64,000 bases of DNA from Elmis aenea (GCA_947652605.1 OX393578.1:55063415-55127414), one strand, 5' to 3'; counted from the stretch's first letter, positions 1-12,015 are shown. The notes: generated by a model not told the origin, from the letters alone. Numbers and translations: made by a program.

Positions 1-720
1 GAAGTGTGCTTGGACCGGTATTGTACCTGCTGTATACACATGACATTCCAGAAATACAAAACGTAAAACTCGCCACATTTGCTGACGACACCGCAGTTCT
101 AACTACAGGAGCAACCACAGAAGAAACAACAGAAAATCTCCAAAGCGCAATTGATCAAATATATGCATGGACTAAACAGTGGCATATAAAAATTAACGAA
201 GAAAAAGTCTGTTCACGTTAATTTCACCAACAAAAGATTAAACTACCTACAAGTGTATCTAAATAATAATATATTCCTTTACAAAAATACTGCTAAATAT
301 CTTGGCCTAAACTTAGACGTTAAGTTAAAATGGAAGGAACACGTCAAAAACAAAACGGAACAGCTGAAGATAAAGTATAGAGCTATGTATTGGCCTAAAG
401 GAAGAAATTTTCAGCTTTCTATCCAAAACAAACTGCTCCTATACAAACAAGTGCTCAAGCCTGTTTGGACATATGGCCTACAATTATGGGGCTGTTCCAA
501 AAAAAGCAACTACAGCTGTCTTCAAAAATTCCAAAACCGTGTATTAAGGAGCATAGTAAATGCTCCTTGGTATGTTCGGAACAGCGATTTACACCGGGAA
601 CTCCAGGTTGAATCGGTCCAAGAAGAAATTTAAAAATCTGCCAAAAGCCAAGAGGAGAGGCTCCACAGACATTACAACATTAAGGTACTCCAACTTGTCG
701 ATAATCAAAAACTTCTTTAA
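1..720 (+). mobile_element. Jockey-like LINE, 3' part of reverse transcriptase (decayed)
   Basis: This is the 3' end of a non-LTR retrotransposon reverse transcriptase entering from the left edge. Residues read LGPVLYLLYTHDIP and then FADDTAVL, the catalytic FADD box, at about 6-110. After a frameshift near 221 the thumb region follows (KYLGLNLDVKLKWKEHV, then LLLYKQVLKPVWTYGLQLWG). After a second shift near 630 a C-terminal tail resembling KSQEERLHRHYN ends at about 720. At least two frameshifts make it inactive. The copy at 9785-12015 on the other strand is the same type. It lies in what is presumably an intron of the Sidestep-family gene. Seen: motifs and frameshifts. Inferred: jockey-like clade. 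Confidence 0.85.
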
Positions 721-929
721 TATCATCGTTGTTAATAATCTTCGGTCTCCCAGAGCGTGCTTCGTCTTGGTCAAGCTTAAATCTCGTAAAGAAAATCTCT
801 TGAACCACTTCTGTGCTGTTCGATCACTTACAGCATGATCGCCGAACGCGGTGCATGTTTTTCGCGTCGCCTCGGTAGCTTTGGTGCTGAATTTGTACTC
901 ATAGAGTAAACAACCTCGAATTAAAGTTT
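721..929. other. Non-genic gap
   Basis: No coding exon or RNA gene is recognised between the LINE remnant and the inverted-repeat element that starts at 930. Confidence 0.5.
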
Positions 930-1391
930 AAGGTGCATTTATATTATCGTAAAATATTTAAATATAATGAATAAAACGAAACAAACTTATTGAAACTGTA
1001 AGAAATTATAAATTTTTATATGATCAAAGCGAAAAATTGTATAGTGACGCTGAAAATAAAAAAGAAACATGGACTGAAGTTCGACTCGTATATCAACGGC
1101 ACCATGTTTAAGCAAGAAGACATGATCCAACAATCCCTCGATTAATTCATATTTTTCTGGTTGACATTTGCAAGAACTAGTTACTGGTGACACACATAAC
1201 AGACCGCCTATAGTCATACATTTGAAAAATCTCTTCGGCAAAACCCCACCCTTTAAAGCCTCGGACATTTCAAAGACTTCTCACCCCTACGACATCGAAA
1301 GGGGGTGGTTGCCGAAGAAGCTTTGAAATGTTTGCTGGGGGTGGGGTAGTTTTTCAACAGAGAGGTTGCCGAAGAAGTCGGTGGTCGTAGC

Positions 1392-1493
1392 GGTTGCTGA
1401 AGGAGTCTTTGAAATGCCCACCACCCCCGGACTACTTCTTCAGCAACCCCAAAAACCACACCCTCAAACATTTCAAAGACTCCTTCAGCAACC
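1392..1493. repeat. Perfect 25-bp inverted repeat, 52-base loop
   Basis: The stretch 1392-1416 (GGTTGCTGAAGGAGTCTTTG plus AAATG) is the exact reverse complement of 1469-1493. The right arm runs straight into the first minisatellite unit, so the minisatellite unit and this palindrome share sequence. Confidence 0.85.
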
Positions 1494-1675
1494 ACCCTCT
1501 GGTCATTGTCGACGACCTTGAAAGACTTCTTCGGCAACACCCTCCGGCCATTGACGATAACCTTCAAGAATCCTTCGGCAACCACCCTCTGGTCATTGTC
1601 GATAACCTTCAAGGCTCCTTCGGCAACCACCCTCTGGTCATTGTCGACGACCTTGAAAGACTTCTTCGTTACCTT
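1481..1675. repeat. 45-bp minisatellite, four full units plus a partial one
   Basis: Units start at 1481, 1526, 1571 and 1616, each 45 bases, with a partial fifth from 1661. The core reads CCACCCTCTGGTCATTGTCG. The period is a multiple of three, so reading frames stay open on both strands. The minus-strand frame 1253-1777 gives 15-residue repeats around DNDQRVVAEG. Nothing else suggests a protein, so I treat it as noncoding repeat DNA. Confidence 0.85.
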
Positions 1676-2261
1676 TAAACATCGATCATGGTAAGCTCCG
1701 GATGGACATGCCATCGAACTGTCGCAGGAACCGTAGTATACTCTTATCCTCTTCTGCCGCATTCTCATTCGAGCCATATGCCACTACCACCCCTCTATTA
1801 ATTCTTTCTTTGTAATCTGTACTTCTACCATCAATACTCTTTCTGATATACCTTTCTTTTTCTTCTTTTTTTCACACTCTTAAATGCATCAATTTTTAAA
1901 AACTAAAATTAAATTATTTTTTGGGTATTTTATTGTAAGAAATGTGGGAAAAACAGTAAAAAAATCTTCAGAATTTTTAAACTGTTTTTATCGAAAAACA
2001 GAACTGTTGCCGAAGAGCAACATTGTGCAAAACAATAAATAAAATGTATTTGTCTAAATATCAGAAACTGTGTGTTAGATCAGATCAATTTAAAAAATGA
2101 CAATTAAATATACGTTTCCTTTTCGTAGGTCAATATAATTTTGTCTGATACGTTACGTGTCTGAGCCGCTACGAATACGTTACGATATAAAAACCACTTT
2201 TGTCTGATACGCTACGTGCCGGATACGCTCCGCTTACGCTACGATAATATAAATGCACCTT

Positions 2262-4359
2262 TTTTCGTTGCCATTTTAAATTATTTTTAAAGATGAATTA
2301 AACAATTATCGCCAAATTTGAATGTATGAATACTATAATAGATGACACTATATAAACAAGTGCTATCGATAACAACATTTTAAAAAATATTCATAGCAAT
2401 CTGTATTAAAAAAAAAAACGCACGAACTTTTTTGATTACCTGATATTTTAAAAAGGAGTAATATGGATTTACCCTGTTTATTTTTAGAACGAAAGGGATT
2501 TTTCTATCCAATAAATATAAATCTAATGGTTTGACTTGTAAAGCACTTGATATAATTAAACAGCATTACCTGTATAATGATTAGAGCCATATCTATATGT
2601 TTTGATATGAATTTCCGAGTTGCTAGAACATCCCAACAAAATCAAAATTCAAAAGCACTTAGTTAATAATTCGCTCCTCTTTATTCTGCATATAATCTTT
2701 GTATATGGAGTGGTCCATTAGCGTAGGCTTTGTCTGTGTCTCCAACGCCTCTGTGAAACCCACGGGGCTGCCTGTCACAGCACAAGTGATGTATTACCCT
2801 GACCAGGACAGTCTGTGATCCCTTGATAATGCCGCTACTAAATAAACTAAACACTCCCTTATAAATATTCACTGTACGCGAGGATTTGCATTTTTGTTTT
2901 ATTTTTACTAGATACGGCGGTTTTAAAATAATTCCGTTAAAACGATTTCTAGTGCATGAACGGCATGGGAATGTTTTATTTAGAAAGTAATTAGCAGTGT
3001 TGATTTTAAAGCGTGCTCCGGGTAATTTGTTATTGATGTGCGATGTAATGTTTTGAAAGTACAATGTACTCGGCCGGGTTAAGCTGAATAAAGCTGAAAA
3101 AATAACCAATACGCGGTTAAATTGTACAGTTTATTACGTTTCTCCTCTGTGATTGGTAAGCTGTTTAATTATAATTAATGTTTGGAATAACTTAAGCCAT
3201 AAACCGTAGGAATTTGTTTAAAAGAACACAAAACTTCGCAGTATAAATTACTAACACAATCGGAATCGCTTTTCGAAGAGATGATTCTGTGACTTGATGT
3301 ATGTTCCATGGTAACTTTAAAGACAAATTGCCGCTAGAAATCTTCCAATTGGAAAGATGTGTTTGTTTGTCTTAGCAGCGTTGCGCGACAGAAGCCATTT
3401 GTTAATCAAATAATGCCTAAAGATATTGTAATAAATACATGAATAAATGTAATACTGATCTGAAGTAGCGGTTTTATGCACTGCGATAACTAACAAACTT
3501 AAGGGGGGAAAATTAACAATTTTTAACATAATAAATATAAAAGATTAAACTTGGTTTTTTTACTAAATATTAAGTAAAGAAAAAGGTGCGAATATGAACA
3601 CACAATATTGGTCGATTATTTGAATGGAATGAAAAATAAACTAGCAATTAACCTCGTGTTATAAATACGTTTAGGTTAAAAATTGTGTCAGGAAATAAAA
3701 ATGCGTTAAAGTGTATCAGATGCGGAGAATTATCCTCGCTGTCCGATAAGTGTAACGACGCGTTACTTCCTCGGGTTCTCGTTACACTAATAGACAGCTT
3801 CGAACAAGCACGGAACAACAAGATGCAAATGGCCATCAGAATGATTGCTGGGGAACGGCCTAAAGAAAGAAGTCATTACCGTCAGCGCCAACTTCGTACT
3901 GCTTGCGTTGCGCTTTATAGCAATTTATCTTAATGATGTATGTGGAATTTTACATGCTTTGTGAAAATGACTTCAGAAAACAGATTCCGCTTCTTTTGAT
4001 ACAGCTCAAATGAAATGGGATATGTTTTCATGTGTAGGGGAGTTTTGCAAATGTAAAGCGTTTAAAGATATAAATAGAGATGTGTGAGTGATTTGCGACC
4101 GCTAAGGGGCATCCTTTGGTAGTAAAAAAAATTAAAATAATCTACATCTGAGAACATATCCCTAAAAAATCTGGTAGGTTGATTTTTTTACGAGGGTCTG
4201 GCTGAATTTATTAAAAATAAATACACCTGTAATATTTTTCAAGATTTTATTTTAAATCTGATTACTGTAATTTCGTTCAACAATGATACACTTCGCTATT
4301 CTTAATTTCCATTTCTTAAAAATTCCAACCAATCTTATTTCCGAATAATGTAAAATAAT
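2262..4359. other. AT-rich intronic sequence, no recognised gene
   Basis: No domain, RNA gene or clear mobile element was recognised. A 142-codon minus-strand frame (2681-3109) and an 82-codon plus-strand frame (3685-3933) are open, but neither has a recognisable family signature or good splice or start context. Confidence 0.5.
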
Positions 4360-6250
4360 CGTAAACTGTAGAATACTTTGATTTGTTCGCTCTATTTGTT
4401 AATTCGGCATCTATTTTCCCATCCTCTGTTATTATGCTTCCCAAGTATTCGTATGTTGTTACCTTTTCCAGTATACAGGGTGTCCATTTTTCTAACCTGT
4501 TGTATGGGTAACTCCGTTAATATTGGAGATACAGAAACGTTTAAATTAGCAAATTTGTGCAGAATTTAAGGGGAAATCTGATGCCATTTTCAAATTTGAC
4601 CTACGTCATCAACTTTTTGAAATATTTTGAAAAAACTGAAAAAGGTCGAATTTTTCAAACTTGAATAATTTTGTAACCATATGAGTTTAAACAAAAATAA
4701 AAATTGACTTCTATAGATATTTTTACGTAGATTTTAAATATGTTAACGAAATTTTCATAGCACTCTCGATTTCCGAGTTATAGCACAAACTTGCATTTTT
4801 TTAAATGGAAGTCATAGTTGGCTGTGGTCTTATTAAAAAGGTTATTTTTTTCTCGTTTCAATGATATAAGGTTTGTTATGTTTTACTGTTGTAGTTTTTC
4901 TTTAAATAAGCAAAAATCATTTTACATGTTCACAGCCTACTAATAGATGGGAGTTATCCCGTGTGGATGTTCTTTTTTTTTCGATGTGACATTTAAGAGT
5001 TGTCTCTTATTGTTAGTGTAGCAGTTATTAGCCAGTTACACATTTTAAAAACAAAACCTCATAGTTTGTCAAATAAAATTTATTGTTTGTTATACGTATG
5101 TCTCTCTCTCGTGTTGATCAAAATTTTTGTTTATTTTAAATTTCAAAAACAATGTTTCTTAATGAAGAAATATTATCAGGCTTTTTGGTATACCGGTATT
5201 TTTTTAAATTGGTTTCTAATAACGAAAATAATTTCATTCTTGGTTGGCTCCTTTCCATAAATCTTTGCAAATACATTTCACTTGAATTTCTACTATTTCT
5301 ATTACAAGCGTAGTAATAGAAAAGCATGTGGTTTTTTTCTTCATTAGAACACATTGTTTTTGAAATTTACAATAAATTCAATCAAAAATTTTGATCAACA
5401 CGAGAGAGAGATTTACACCTAAAACAAACAATAAATTATATTTGACAAACTCTGAGGTTTTGTTTTTAAAATTTGTAACTGGCAAATAACTGCTACACTA
5501 ACAATAAGAGAAAACTCTTACATGTCACATCGAAAAAAAAGAACATCAACACGGGATAACTCCCATCTATTAGTAGGCTGTGAACATGTAAAATGATTTT
5601 TGCTTATTTAAAGAAAAACTACAACAGTAAAGCATAACAAACCTTATATCATTGAAACGAGAAAAAAATAACCTTTTTAATAAGACCACAGCCAACTATG
5701 ACTTCCATTTAAAAAAATGCAAGTTTGTGCTATAACTTGGAAATCGAGAGTGCTATGAAAATTTCGTTAACATATTTAAAATCTACGTAAAAATGTCTAT
5801 AAAAGTCATTTTTTTTTTTATTCTAACTCATATGGTTACGGAATCATTCAAGTTTCAAAAAATCGACCTTTTTCAGTTTTTTCAAAATATTTCAAAAAGT
5901 TGATGACGTAGGTCAAATTTGAAAATGTCATCAGATTTCCCTTTAAATTCTGCACAAATTTGCTAATTTAAACGTTTCTGTATCTCTAATATTAACGGAG
6001 TAGGTACCCATATAACAGGTTAGAAAAATGGGCACCCTGTATTGTTTTTACATTTAATTTTGTTCTTGTTCTGATTGCGGTTTTGTTTTCGTGTATGCTC
6101 ATAATTTTTGTTTTATTTATGTTCACTTCCATTTTCATATCCTCGATTTCTTCGTTCCATGCCTTCACTAACTTTTGCATTTGTTTTTAGTGTTTGCTAT
6201 TAGTACCACGTCGTCTGCGTATAATAGGCTAAATTTAATTAGTTCTAGAT
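4360..6250 (-). mobile_element. RTE-like LINE remnant, split by a fold-back insertion
   Basis: The minus strand at 6050-6250 reads like an RT catalytic region: a YADDVVLIANT-like stretch, then MQKLVKAWNEEIEDMKMEVN and NKTKIMS. After the fold-back element at 4486-6039, the downstream thumb segment resumes at 4485-4370 as EKVTTYEYLGSIITEDGKID. The two halves match consecutive parts of an RTE-like reverse transcriptase and meet at the TA duplicated by the insertion, with about one base of frame slippage. This shows that the insertion was into an older LINE. Confidence 0.75.
4486..6039. mobile_element. Fold-back element with about 0.7-kb inverted arms, TA-flanked
   Basis: The element starts CAGGGTGTCCATTTTTCTAA and ends with the complementary sequence, with TA on each side (4484-4485, 6040-6041). 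The left arm, about 4486-5170, pairs with about 5338-6039 with scattered mismatches. The unpaired loop contains a minus-strand frame (5354-5136) resembling a DUF4817-type transposase N-terminus: MLFYYYACNRN, then EMYLQRFMER. The right arm and loop match 7806-8654, where a longer transposase remnant remains. I infer an internally deleted mariner-like element with unusually long terminal repeats. Confidence 0.85.
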
Positions 6251-6322
6251 TTCTGTATCAAGAGATATAAACAACAAATAAATATCCAACATTATTTTAA
6301 ACTTCTGGTTTTTTTCTTATAG

Positions 6323-6622
6323 ATTCACCGACGTGCCGATATGAACGAATCATAGTGGTTGGAGCTTCCAGAGGTGAAAGTGTAGACATAGCCTGCGAAG
6401 TTGAGGCAGATCCGCCCGCTAAGAGCTACAGATGGAAGTTCAATAATTCAGGAGAAACTATAGACGTGGATCCTGAAAGGTTTGCAAGAACCAGCAACGG
6501 TACAACCAGTATACTGCAGTATACACCTGTATCGGAGTTGGATTATGGATCGCTGTCATGTTGGGCCGTCAATTCAGTCGGTCATCAGATTAATCCTTGC
6601 ATATTTCAAGTCGTTGCTGCAG
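6323..6622 (+). CDS. Sidestep-family receptor, exon with last Ig domain
   Basis: This exon encodes 100 residues of a type I membrane protein of the Sidestep family of Ig-superfamily receptors, known as partners of Beaten-path proteins in neurons. The Ig domain shows its first cysteine in VDIACEVEADPP, the core tryptophan in SYRWKF and the second cysteine in DYGSLSCWAVN. Two N-glycosylation sites occur (NNS, NGT). The acceptor is TTCTTATAG at 6322, and the donor GGTATGTT follows 6622. The exon starts with two bases of a split codon and ends in phase 1 (G), which the next exon completes as Gly. The start codon and earlier exons lie left of the window. Family is confident from the whole Ig-FN3-TM pattern; which paralogue is unknown. 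Confidence 0.92.
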
Positions 6623-6942
6623 GTATGTTCACTTAATTGTGCTTAAAATTACCTAATTCCTTAATAAGAGGACAAATTTTGCACATATTGACTCATTAGG
6701 ACGACCTCCACATTCCAGAAAAACTGTAGCTTAAGATTTTTTCGCAAATTATGATTTTTGGTCATTTTTAGATGTGGAAGGAGGTAGATTAATGAACATT
6801 AGCCAAGTAAAAAATAAATAATCTGCTTTTATACACCAGCGTTGTAGTCAACGCAAACACAAAGTTTACATACACGTGGTACTTCAAAAATTAAAATTAG
6901 AAACTTAACTTACAATATAATATTAATATAAAATTATTTATG

Positions 6943-7991
6943 TTACTGAATTAAATGTTCAAAATGGTTACCGTTGGCTTGCGAACACTGTATCTTTTAA
7001 TTGTGTTATTATGCACTTTTACAAGAGTGTTGCGAACTGCCTTGTATGGCCATGATTATATTATTTTTCAAATCTTCAATATTATCAGACTTTTTAGTAT
7101 GCACCTTATCTTTAAGCGTACCCCACAAAAAAAAATCAAGTGGTGTTAAATCCGGTGATCTTGCCGGCCATCTCAAAGGGCCATTATTGCCAATCCATCT
7201 AAGAAAACGATTAGACAGATAATCAGACACAGTTCTTGAATTGTGCGCAGGAGCGCCGCCATGTTTAAAATAATTAAAATTTTGCACTAAATTCAAGGGA
7301 ACTTCATCTAATATGATGTCCAGTTCATTTTGCCAAAATGACAAATACCGATCACCATTTAAATTTTCATTGCAAAAGTATGGATCAATTATTTTTGTAC
7401 TAACGATACCACATCAAACATTTATCGAAAACATATTCTGATCTTGTCTTTCAATAATACGACGAGGATTATTTTGAGACCAGTAAATATAATTGTGTCT
7501 GTTGAATATCCCATTATTTGTGAATTTGGCTTCATCAGTAAATAAAATATTGTGAGTATTATTTGGGTTGGTATTTGTTTCTTCTAAAAACCATCGGACG
7601 TAATTTAATCTTCTTTCTAAATCATTAGGATACAAAGTATTGCCAATATGCTGTTTATATGGCTTAAATTGATTATGTTTTAAAATCAGTCGAGCCTTTT
7701 CAGTTGACACACCACATTCAAGGGACAACTCCCGGGTAGATGATGTTGGTTTATAATTTACGTATGCCAGGACTCTCTCTTCATCTTCTTGCTTAAATTT
7801 AATTTTCAAACCTTTGGGTTTTGTATATGATCCGTGTTTTTTAAATTGGTTTTTAAAAACGAAAATAATTTCTTTCTTGATTGCCTCCTTTCCATAAATC
7901 TTTGCAAATACATTTCACTTGCATTGCTACTGTTTCTATTACAAGCGTAGTAATAGAAAAGCATGTAGTTTTTTTCTTCATTAGAAAACAT
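6943..7991 (-). pseudogene. Mariner-like DDD transposase with DUF4817-type N-terminus, broken
   Basis: Cut-and-paste transposase of the Tc1/mariner type, decayed into three or four frames. From the N-terminus: a DUF4817-like segment (NEEKNYMLFYYYACNRN, EMYLQRFMERR, 7991-7808); an HTH region (SSTRELSLECGVSTEKAR, about 7750-7690); the first catalytic Asp in ILFTDEAKF; the second motif GGAPAHNS, where relatives have DGAPAHN, so this Asp is replaced by Gly; and the third motif RSPDLTPLDFFLW. The C-terminus NGNHFEHLI stops at 6943-6945 after another shift. About 345 residues in total, close to the usual family size. Frameshifts and the lost Asp argue against activity. It is flanked on its N-terminal side by the long arm. 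Confidence 0.85.
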
Positions 7992-8654
7992 TGTTTTAGA
8001 AAGTTACAATAAAGTCAATCAAAAATTTAGATCAACACGAGACAGACTTATACGTATAACAAACAATAAATTTTATTTGACAATCTGAGGTTTTGTTTTT
8101 AAAACTTGTAACAGGCCACTAACTGCTATATTAACCATAAGGGACAACTCTTAAACGTCACATCGAGAAAAAACAACATCAACACGGGATAAGTCCCATC
8201 TTTTAGTAGGCAGTAAACATGTTAAATAATTTTTGGTTATTTAAAAATAAAACCTCAAGAGAAAAGTATGACAAACCTAATATCATTGAAACGAGAAAAA
8301 AATAACCTTTTTAATAAGACCACAGCCAACTATGACTTCCAATTAAAAAATGCAAGTCTGTGTTATAACTCGGAAATCGACAGTGCTATGAAAATTTTGT
8401 TATCATATTTAAAATCTACATAAAAACATCTCTAACAGCCAATTTTTATTTATGTCTTAGCTCATATGATAACGGAATTATTCAAATTTTAAAAAATCGT
8501 CAAAATCTTTCAAAAAGTTGATGACGTAGGTCAAATTTGAAAATGGCATCAGATTTCCCTTTAAATTCTGCACAAATTTGCTAATTTAAACGTTTCTGTA
8601 TCTCTAATATTAACGGAGTTACCCACACAACAGGTTAAAAAAATGGACACCCTG
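6943..8654 (-). mobile_element. Mariner-like element with long right arm, left end missing
   Basis: The right end is CACCCTG at 8648-8654 followed by TA, and about 650 bases inside it (8000-8654) match the right arm of the fold-back at 4486-6039. The transposase remnant 7991-6943 reads inward from that arm. No matching CAGGGTG end was found on the left before the Ig exon, so the element is one-ended or left-truncated. It occupies most of the intron between the Ig and FN3 exons. Confidence 0.8.
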
Positions 8655-8816
8655 TATACAGGATAAGCCAAATAAAAAAAAGATAACTTATTTAATTCTT
8701 GTAATTTACTTTGAAAAATAATTTATGCTTAGTTTTATCATTGTTTCTCGACTATTTTTGCTTCATTGCTACTTGATGTAAATGAGTATTAAATCTTTAT
8801 AATGTTATCGTTACAG

Positions 8817-9116
8817 GCAAACCGTTTCCAGTGAGAAATTGTTCATTATCCAACCAAACCACAAGTTCAGTTGAAGTATATTGCCTAGCTGGCTTTGACG
8901 GTGGTCTTCCGCAACATTTCCTCCTAGAACTGTATTCAACTGCTGCTGCAGTGCCCCGATACAACATGACTTCATATGATGAACCATATTTCTTCCTGTC
9001 TAATTTAGAGCCGGATGTAACATTTAAGATTGTCGTCTTTGCCGTTAACGCGAAAGGCAGAAGTCCGGGCATAGTTCTCGAGGAGGTGACATTCCGGGAT
9101 CCAGAAAAACGAACCG
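8817..9116 (+). CDS. Sidestep-family receptor, fibronectin type III exon
   Basis: This 100-residue exon follows the Ig exon in phase: its GC completes the Gly codon left open at 6622. It begins KPFPVRNCSLSNQTTSSVEV and shows the family-typical GFDGGLPQHFLLEL. The SNLEPDVTFKIVVFAVNAKG stretch is the FN3 F-G strand region with Ala-Val-Asn-Ala-Lys-Gly. N-glycosylation sequons occur at NCS, NQT and NMT. Acceptor GTTACAG ends at 8816; donor GGTAAGCA follows 9116. It ends in phase 1 again, so the next exon must bring two bases, as the transmembrane exon does. This membrane-proximal FN3 after Ig repeats is the known order in Sidestep proteins. Confidence 0.92.
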
Positions 9117-9784
9117 GTAAGCAAAAAAATTAACATATCTATAGAATTGTGTCTGTTACATGCTATAAACCCCAATCTGATTTATAACACTACGTAAATT
9201 TGCTTCTATTTTTTCAATCGCTTTTGCGAGATTAATCTTTTTGATAAATTACCGTTAGGTGCGCGCAGTTTTATATATAAACCTTGCTATGTTAGATGCA
9301 AACAGAAAAACGTGGTATAAAACAAATTTTAAACAGAATGAAACGCGTATGCTAAGTCAAGCATTGTAAGGAAGGTAATTCCCCATGACATAAAGTGATA
9401 TGTCGCAGTCAGCGATAAGACAGCGGTACAATTTGGTAGTTTTTCCACCTGGCGATACAAATAGCTTTTGTTGCCAAAATATATCAATGTAGAACCGCAA
9501 AAAGAATCGAATTTATAAAGATATATTCTGAAACTAAAATTACTTATGGTATATTGGTATACATATAATTTAAGTCTATAAAAAACAAAGATAGAAATTT
9601 TATACTTTATGTAAATAACTTACCTAATTGTTCTATAAAATATTAAAAATGTTGAAAAGCAGCTTAATTCTAGCCTAAATTAATAATGTTCAAACTTAGT
9701 CTAAGGTTTCCCAATAGTAGTCCTTAGTTTGCCAATATAAGTACACTAATTATTAACGTGCACACTACCGCACAGACTCTGCTT
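9117..9784. other. Intron sequence without recognised features
   Basis: First part of the 13-kb intron between the FN3 and transmembrane exons. No domain or repeat family was recognised before the LINE at about 9785. Confidence 0.5.
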
Positions 9785-12015
9785 TTTAAGTTTTGCTTAA
9801 ACTAACTCAAAAGTTTTAACCCTTTTAAGTATTCTTACTAATCCTGTAGTGTCCAGGAGCTGGATCGCCTCGACGTTTACATGTTGATGGAGCCTTTCTT
9901 CGTGGCTCTTGGCAAACGTTTTAATGGTGTTGTTTACAGTGTCCATATTGAAGTCCCGATGTATGTCACTATTTCTGCAATACCAAGGCACATTAGCGAT
10001 GTTCCTTAGCGTTTTTTTCTGGAATCTCTAGATCAGGGGTGGCCAACCCCGCGCCCGCGGGCGCAGGTGCGCTCGTGGGCGATTTATTTTGCGCCCGCCA
10101 CACGATTCCCGGTAAATTAAAATATTTTTTAAATTTTATTTCCAATCAATTTCATGCCCCAACTTTTAAGCAGAATTTTCTTGGAATTAAATACTTATTT
10201 ATTAATTGAAATTTTCAAGTAATTTTTAATTATGACATTAAATACCTCCCTATATAATAAAATACAAGTAGTTCCACAACAAAAACATATTATTTTAGCG
10301 AATTCTATCTAATTTTAGCACCATCTTTTATGTTTTTATTTTATTAAAACTGATCATTTTGCCATCTATGAGCCGCGTATGACACTGAGTTAGTAGTAAA
10401 TAATGAGTTTAATGAAAGATTTAATAAATTTGACGACTTGGAATCGATTTTATTTTTCTTTCAAAATCCTATGATTAATGTTGACATAACTACTTTAATT
10501 GAAGAAATATAGATTTTATACAACAAATTTTAAAAATTTAGGATTGGAAATTGTAGAATTACAAAATGACGTCGCTTTAAAAGTTATGAACATGGCAAGA
10601 AATTTTGGAAATTAGTTGAAGCACGTAAATATCAAATTTTAAAAAATAGTGCACTGAAGCTAAAATCTGATTTAATAAGTAAAGCCACATTTTCTTCATT
10701 GCAATTTATTAAAAATAAGTTTAGATCACGTCTTACGGATGAAAATTTGAATGACAGTTAAAGAGTAGCAGTATCAAATTACTGTCCTGATTTTGAGAAA
10801 TTATGTCAAGAAATACAGTCTCAACCTTCTCATTGACGAATAATAATTGATAAATGTCGTTCAATAAAATTATTATTACAAATTGTTATTATTATTTTGT
10901 TGTATTATGTTGTTTGAAAAATGTAGAAAAAGAGCATTTTTTAAAAAAATAATGGAATTTTAACCTATAAGTAAAATCAAATAAAAAGATTCAAAATTAA
11001 AAATGACAAAAATTATAAAAACTAAATTTTAAAAAAATAATTAAAATTAAGAAATGAAAAAAAAATTAAAATTAACTTTAACAATAACAATAAAGACAAA
11101 ACATATAAGATGTCATTACATATTATTGCGCCCGCAACGTCTCTGAAAATTCTTAATTGCGCCCTTACTTCCAAAAAGGTTGGCCACCCCTGCTCTAGAT
11201 GATCTGAATATTACTTTGTTTGGTGCATCCCCATAGCTGTATCCCATACGTCCATACAGGCTTTAAAATTTGCTTGTATAGCAAAAGTTTATTACGTAGG
11301 GACAGAAAAATCCTTCCCGATTAGCCAGTACATTTTTTTATATTTGATACCTATTTCTTCCATTTTTTTCTTGACATGCGCATTCCAGCGTAGCTTAGTG
11401 TCCAGTGTAATACCTAAGTATTTTGCTTTGTTGGAGTATGGAATTTGTTTATTATTTAAGTTGATTGGTACATGTACAATTCTCTTGTTGGTAAAATTGA
11501 CATGTACCGACTTAGTTTCATTTAACTCTATACGCCATGTTTTTGTCTAGTTGTTGATCTGATTGGCAGGTGCTTGTAATTTCTCGGATGATTCTACATT
11601 GTTTCTTCCTACTGCTAAAATAGCCGTCTCGTCGGCAAAGGTCCCCATTGTATTGTTTTCTAACTTTAGAATATCACAAGTATACAATAGGTATAGAACC
11701 GAACCTAGTACGCTTCCGTGTGGAACTCCTGCTTTAATTTCTTTAAGTTCTAAATAAGATTCTTCTTGCTTTATTCTTAAGTGTCTCCATGAGATGTGGG
11801 ACAAAAATTTGGGAGTATGTATTGTTTTGGGAGGAGCGATCTTGGTTTATAATTTAAACCATCATGCGACACTTTGTCGAAAGCCTGCGCTACGTCTAGA
11901 AAGATGGTAGAACAAACTTTTTTATCTTCTAGGGCTTTTTCTATGACATTCGTAATTATATGTACTTGGTTAATAAATGCTTTTAAAAAAACTTGTGCAC
12001 TAAATAGCTTTTGAA
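9785..12015 (-). mobile_element. Jockey-like LINE, reverse transcriptase part, split by a hAT element
   Basis: Reading leftward from about 12010, the minus strand gives a palm region with IFLDVAQAFDKVSHDGL, then AGVPHGSVLGSVLYLLYT and TFADETAIL (the FADD box altered to FADE). A thumb region KYLGITLDTKLRWNAHV lies near 11400. The sequence is interrupted at 10034-11192 by a hAT copy. It then resumes with PWYCRNSDIHRDFN and KSHEERLHQHVNVEAIQLLD to a stop near 9797. The FADE change, stops and frameshifts show it is dead. It is the same family as the copy at 1-720. Confidence 0.85.
10034..11192 (+). mobile_element. hAT-type element remnant, copy 1
   Basis: Termini are CAGGGGTGGCCAACC and its exact complement, flanked by the 8-bp duplication CTCTAGAT (10026-10033 and 11193-11200). 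Both features are diagnostic of the hAT superfamily. GC-rich GCGCCCGC repeats lie just inside the left end. Positions 10403-10836 hold a decayed plus-strand transposase C-terminus with SLQFIKNKFRSRLTDENLND and FEKLCQEIQSQPSH, resembling the SCAND3/GTF2IRD2 group. The element is an internally deleted copy. A sister copy lies at 20156-21296 in the opposite orientation. Confidence 0.9.

Larger units (their letters stand above)
930..2261. mobile_element. Candidate DNA transposon with 22-bp inverted ends and internal minisatellite
   Basis: The 22 bases at 930-951 (AAGGTGCATTTATATTATCG and two more) are an exact inverted match of 2240-2261. The ends share the AGGTGC start with the clearer element at 13304-13962. 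Flanking trinucleotides are TTA on the left and TTT on the right, so a target duplication is not convincing. Inside are a palindromic block and a 45-bp minisatellite, then near 2140-2240 short repeats of the form GTCTGATACGYTACGTG. No transposase is recognised. A PIF/Harbinger-like non-autonomous element is a guess from the end sequence. Confidence 0.55.

Noticed and set aside
2681..3109. 142-codon minus-strand open frame
   Set aside because: No recognisable domain, no splice or start support; it may be chance or repeat-derived.
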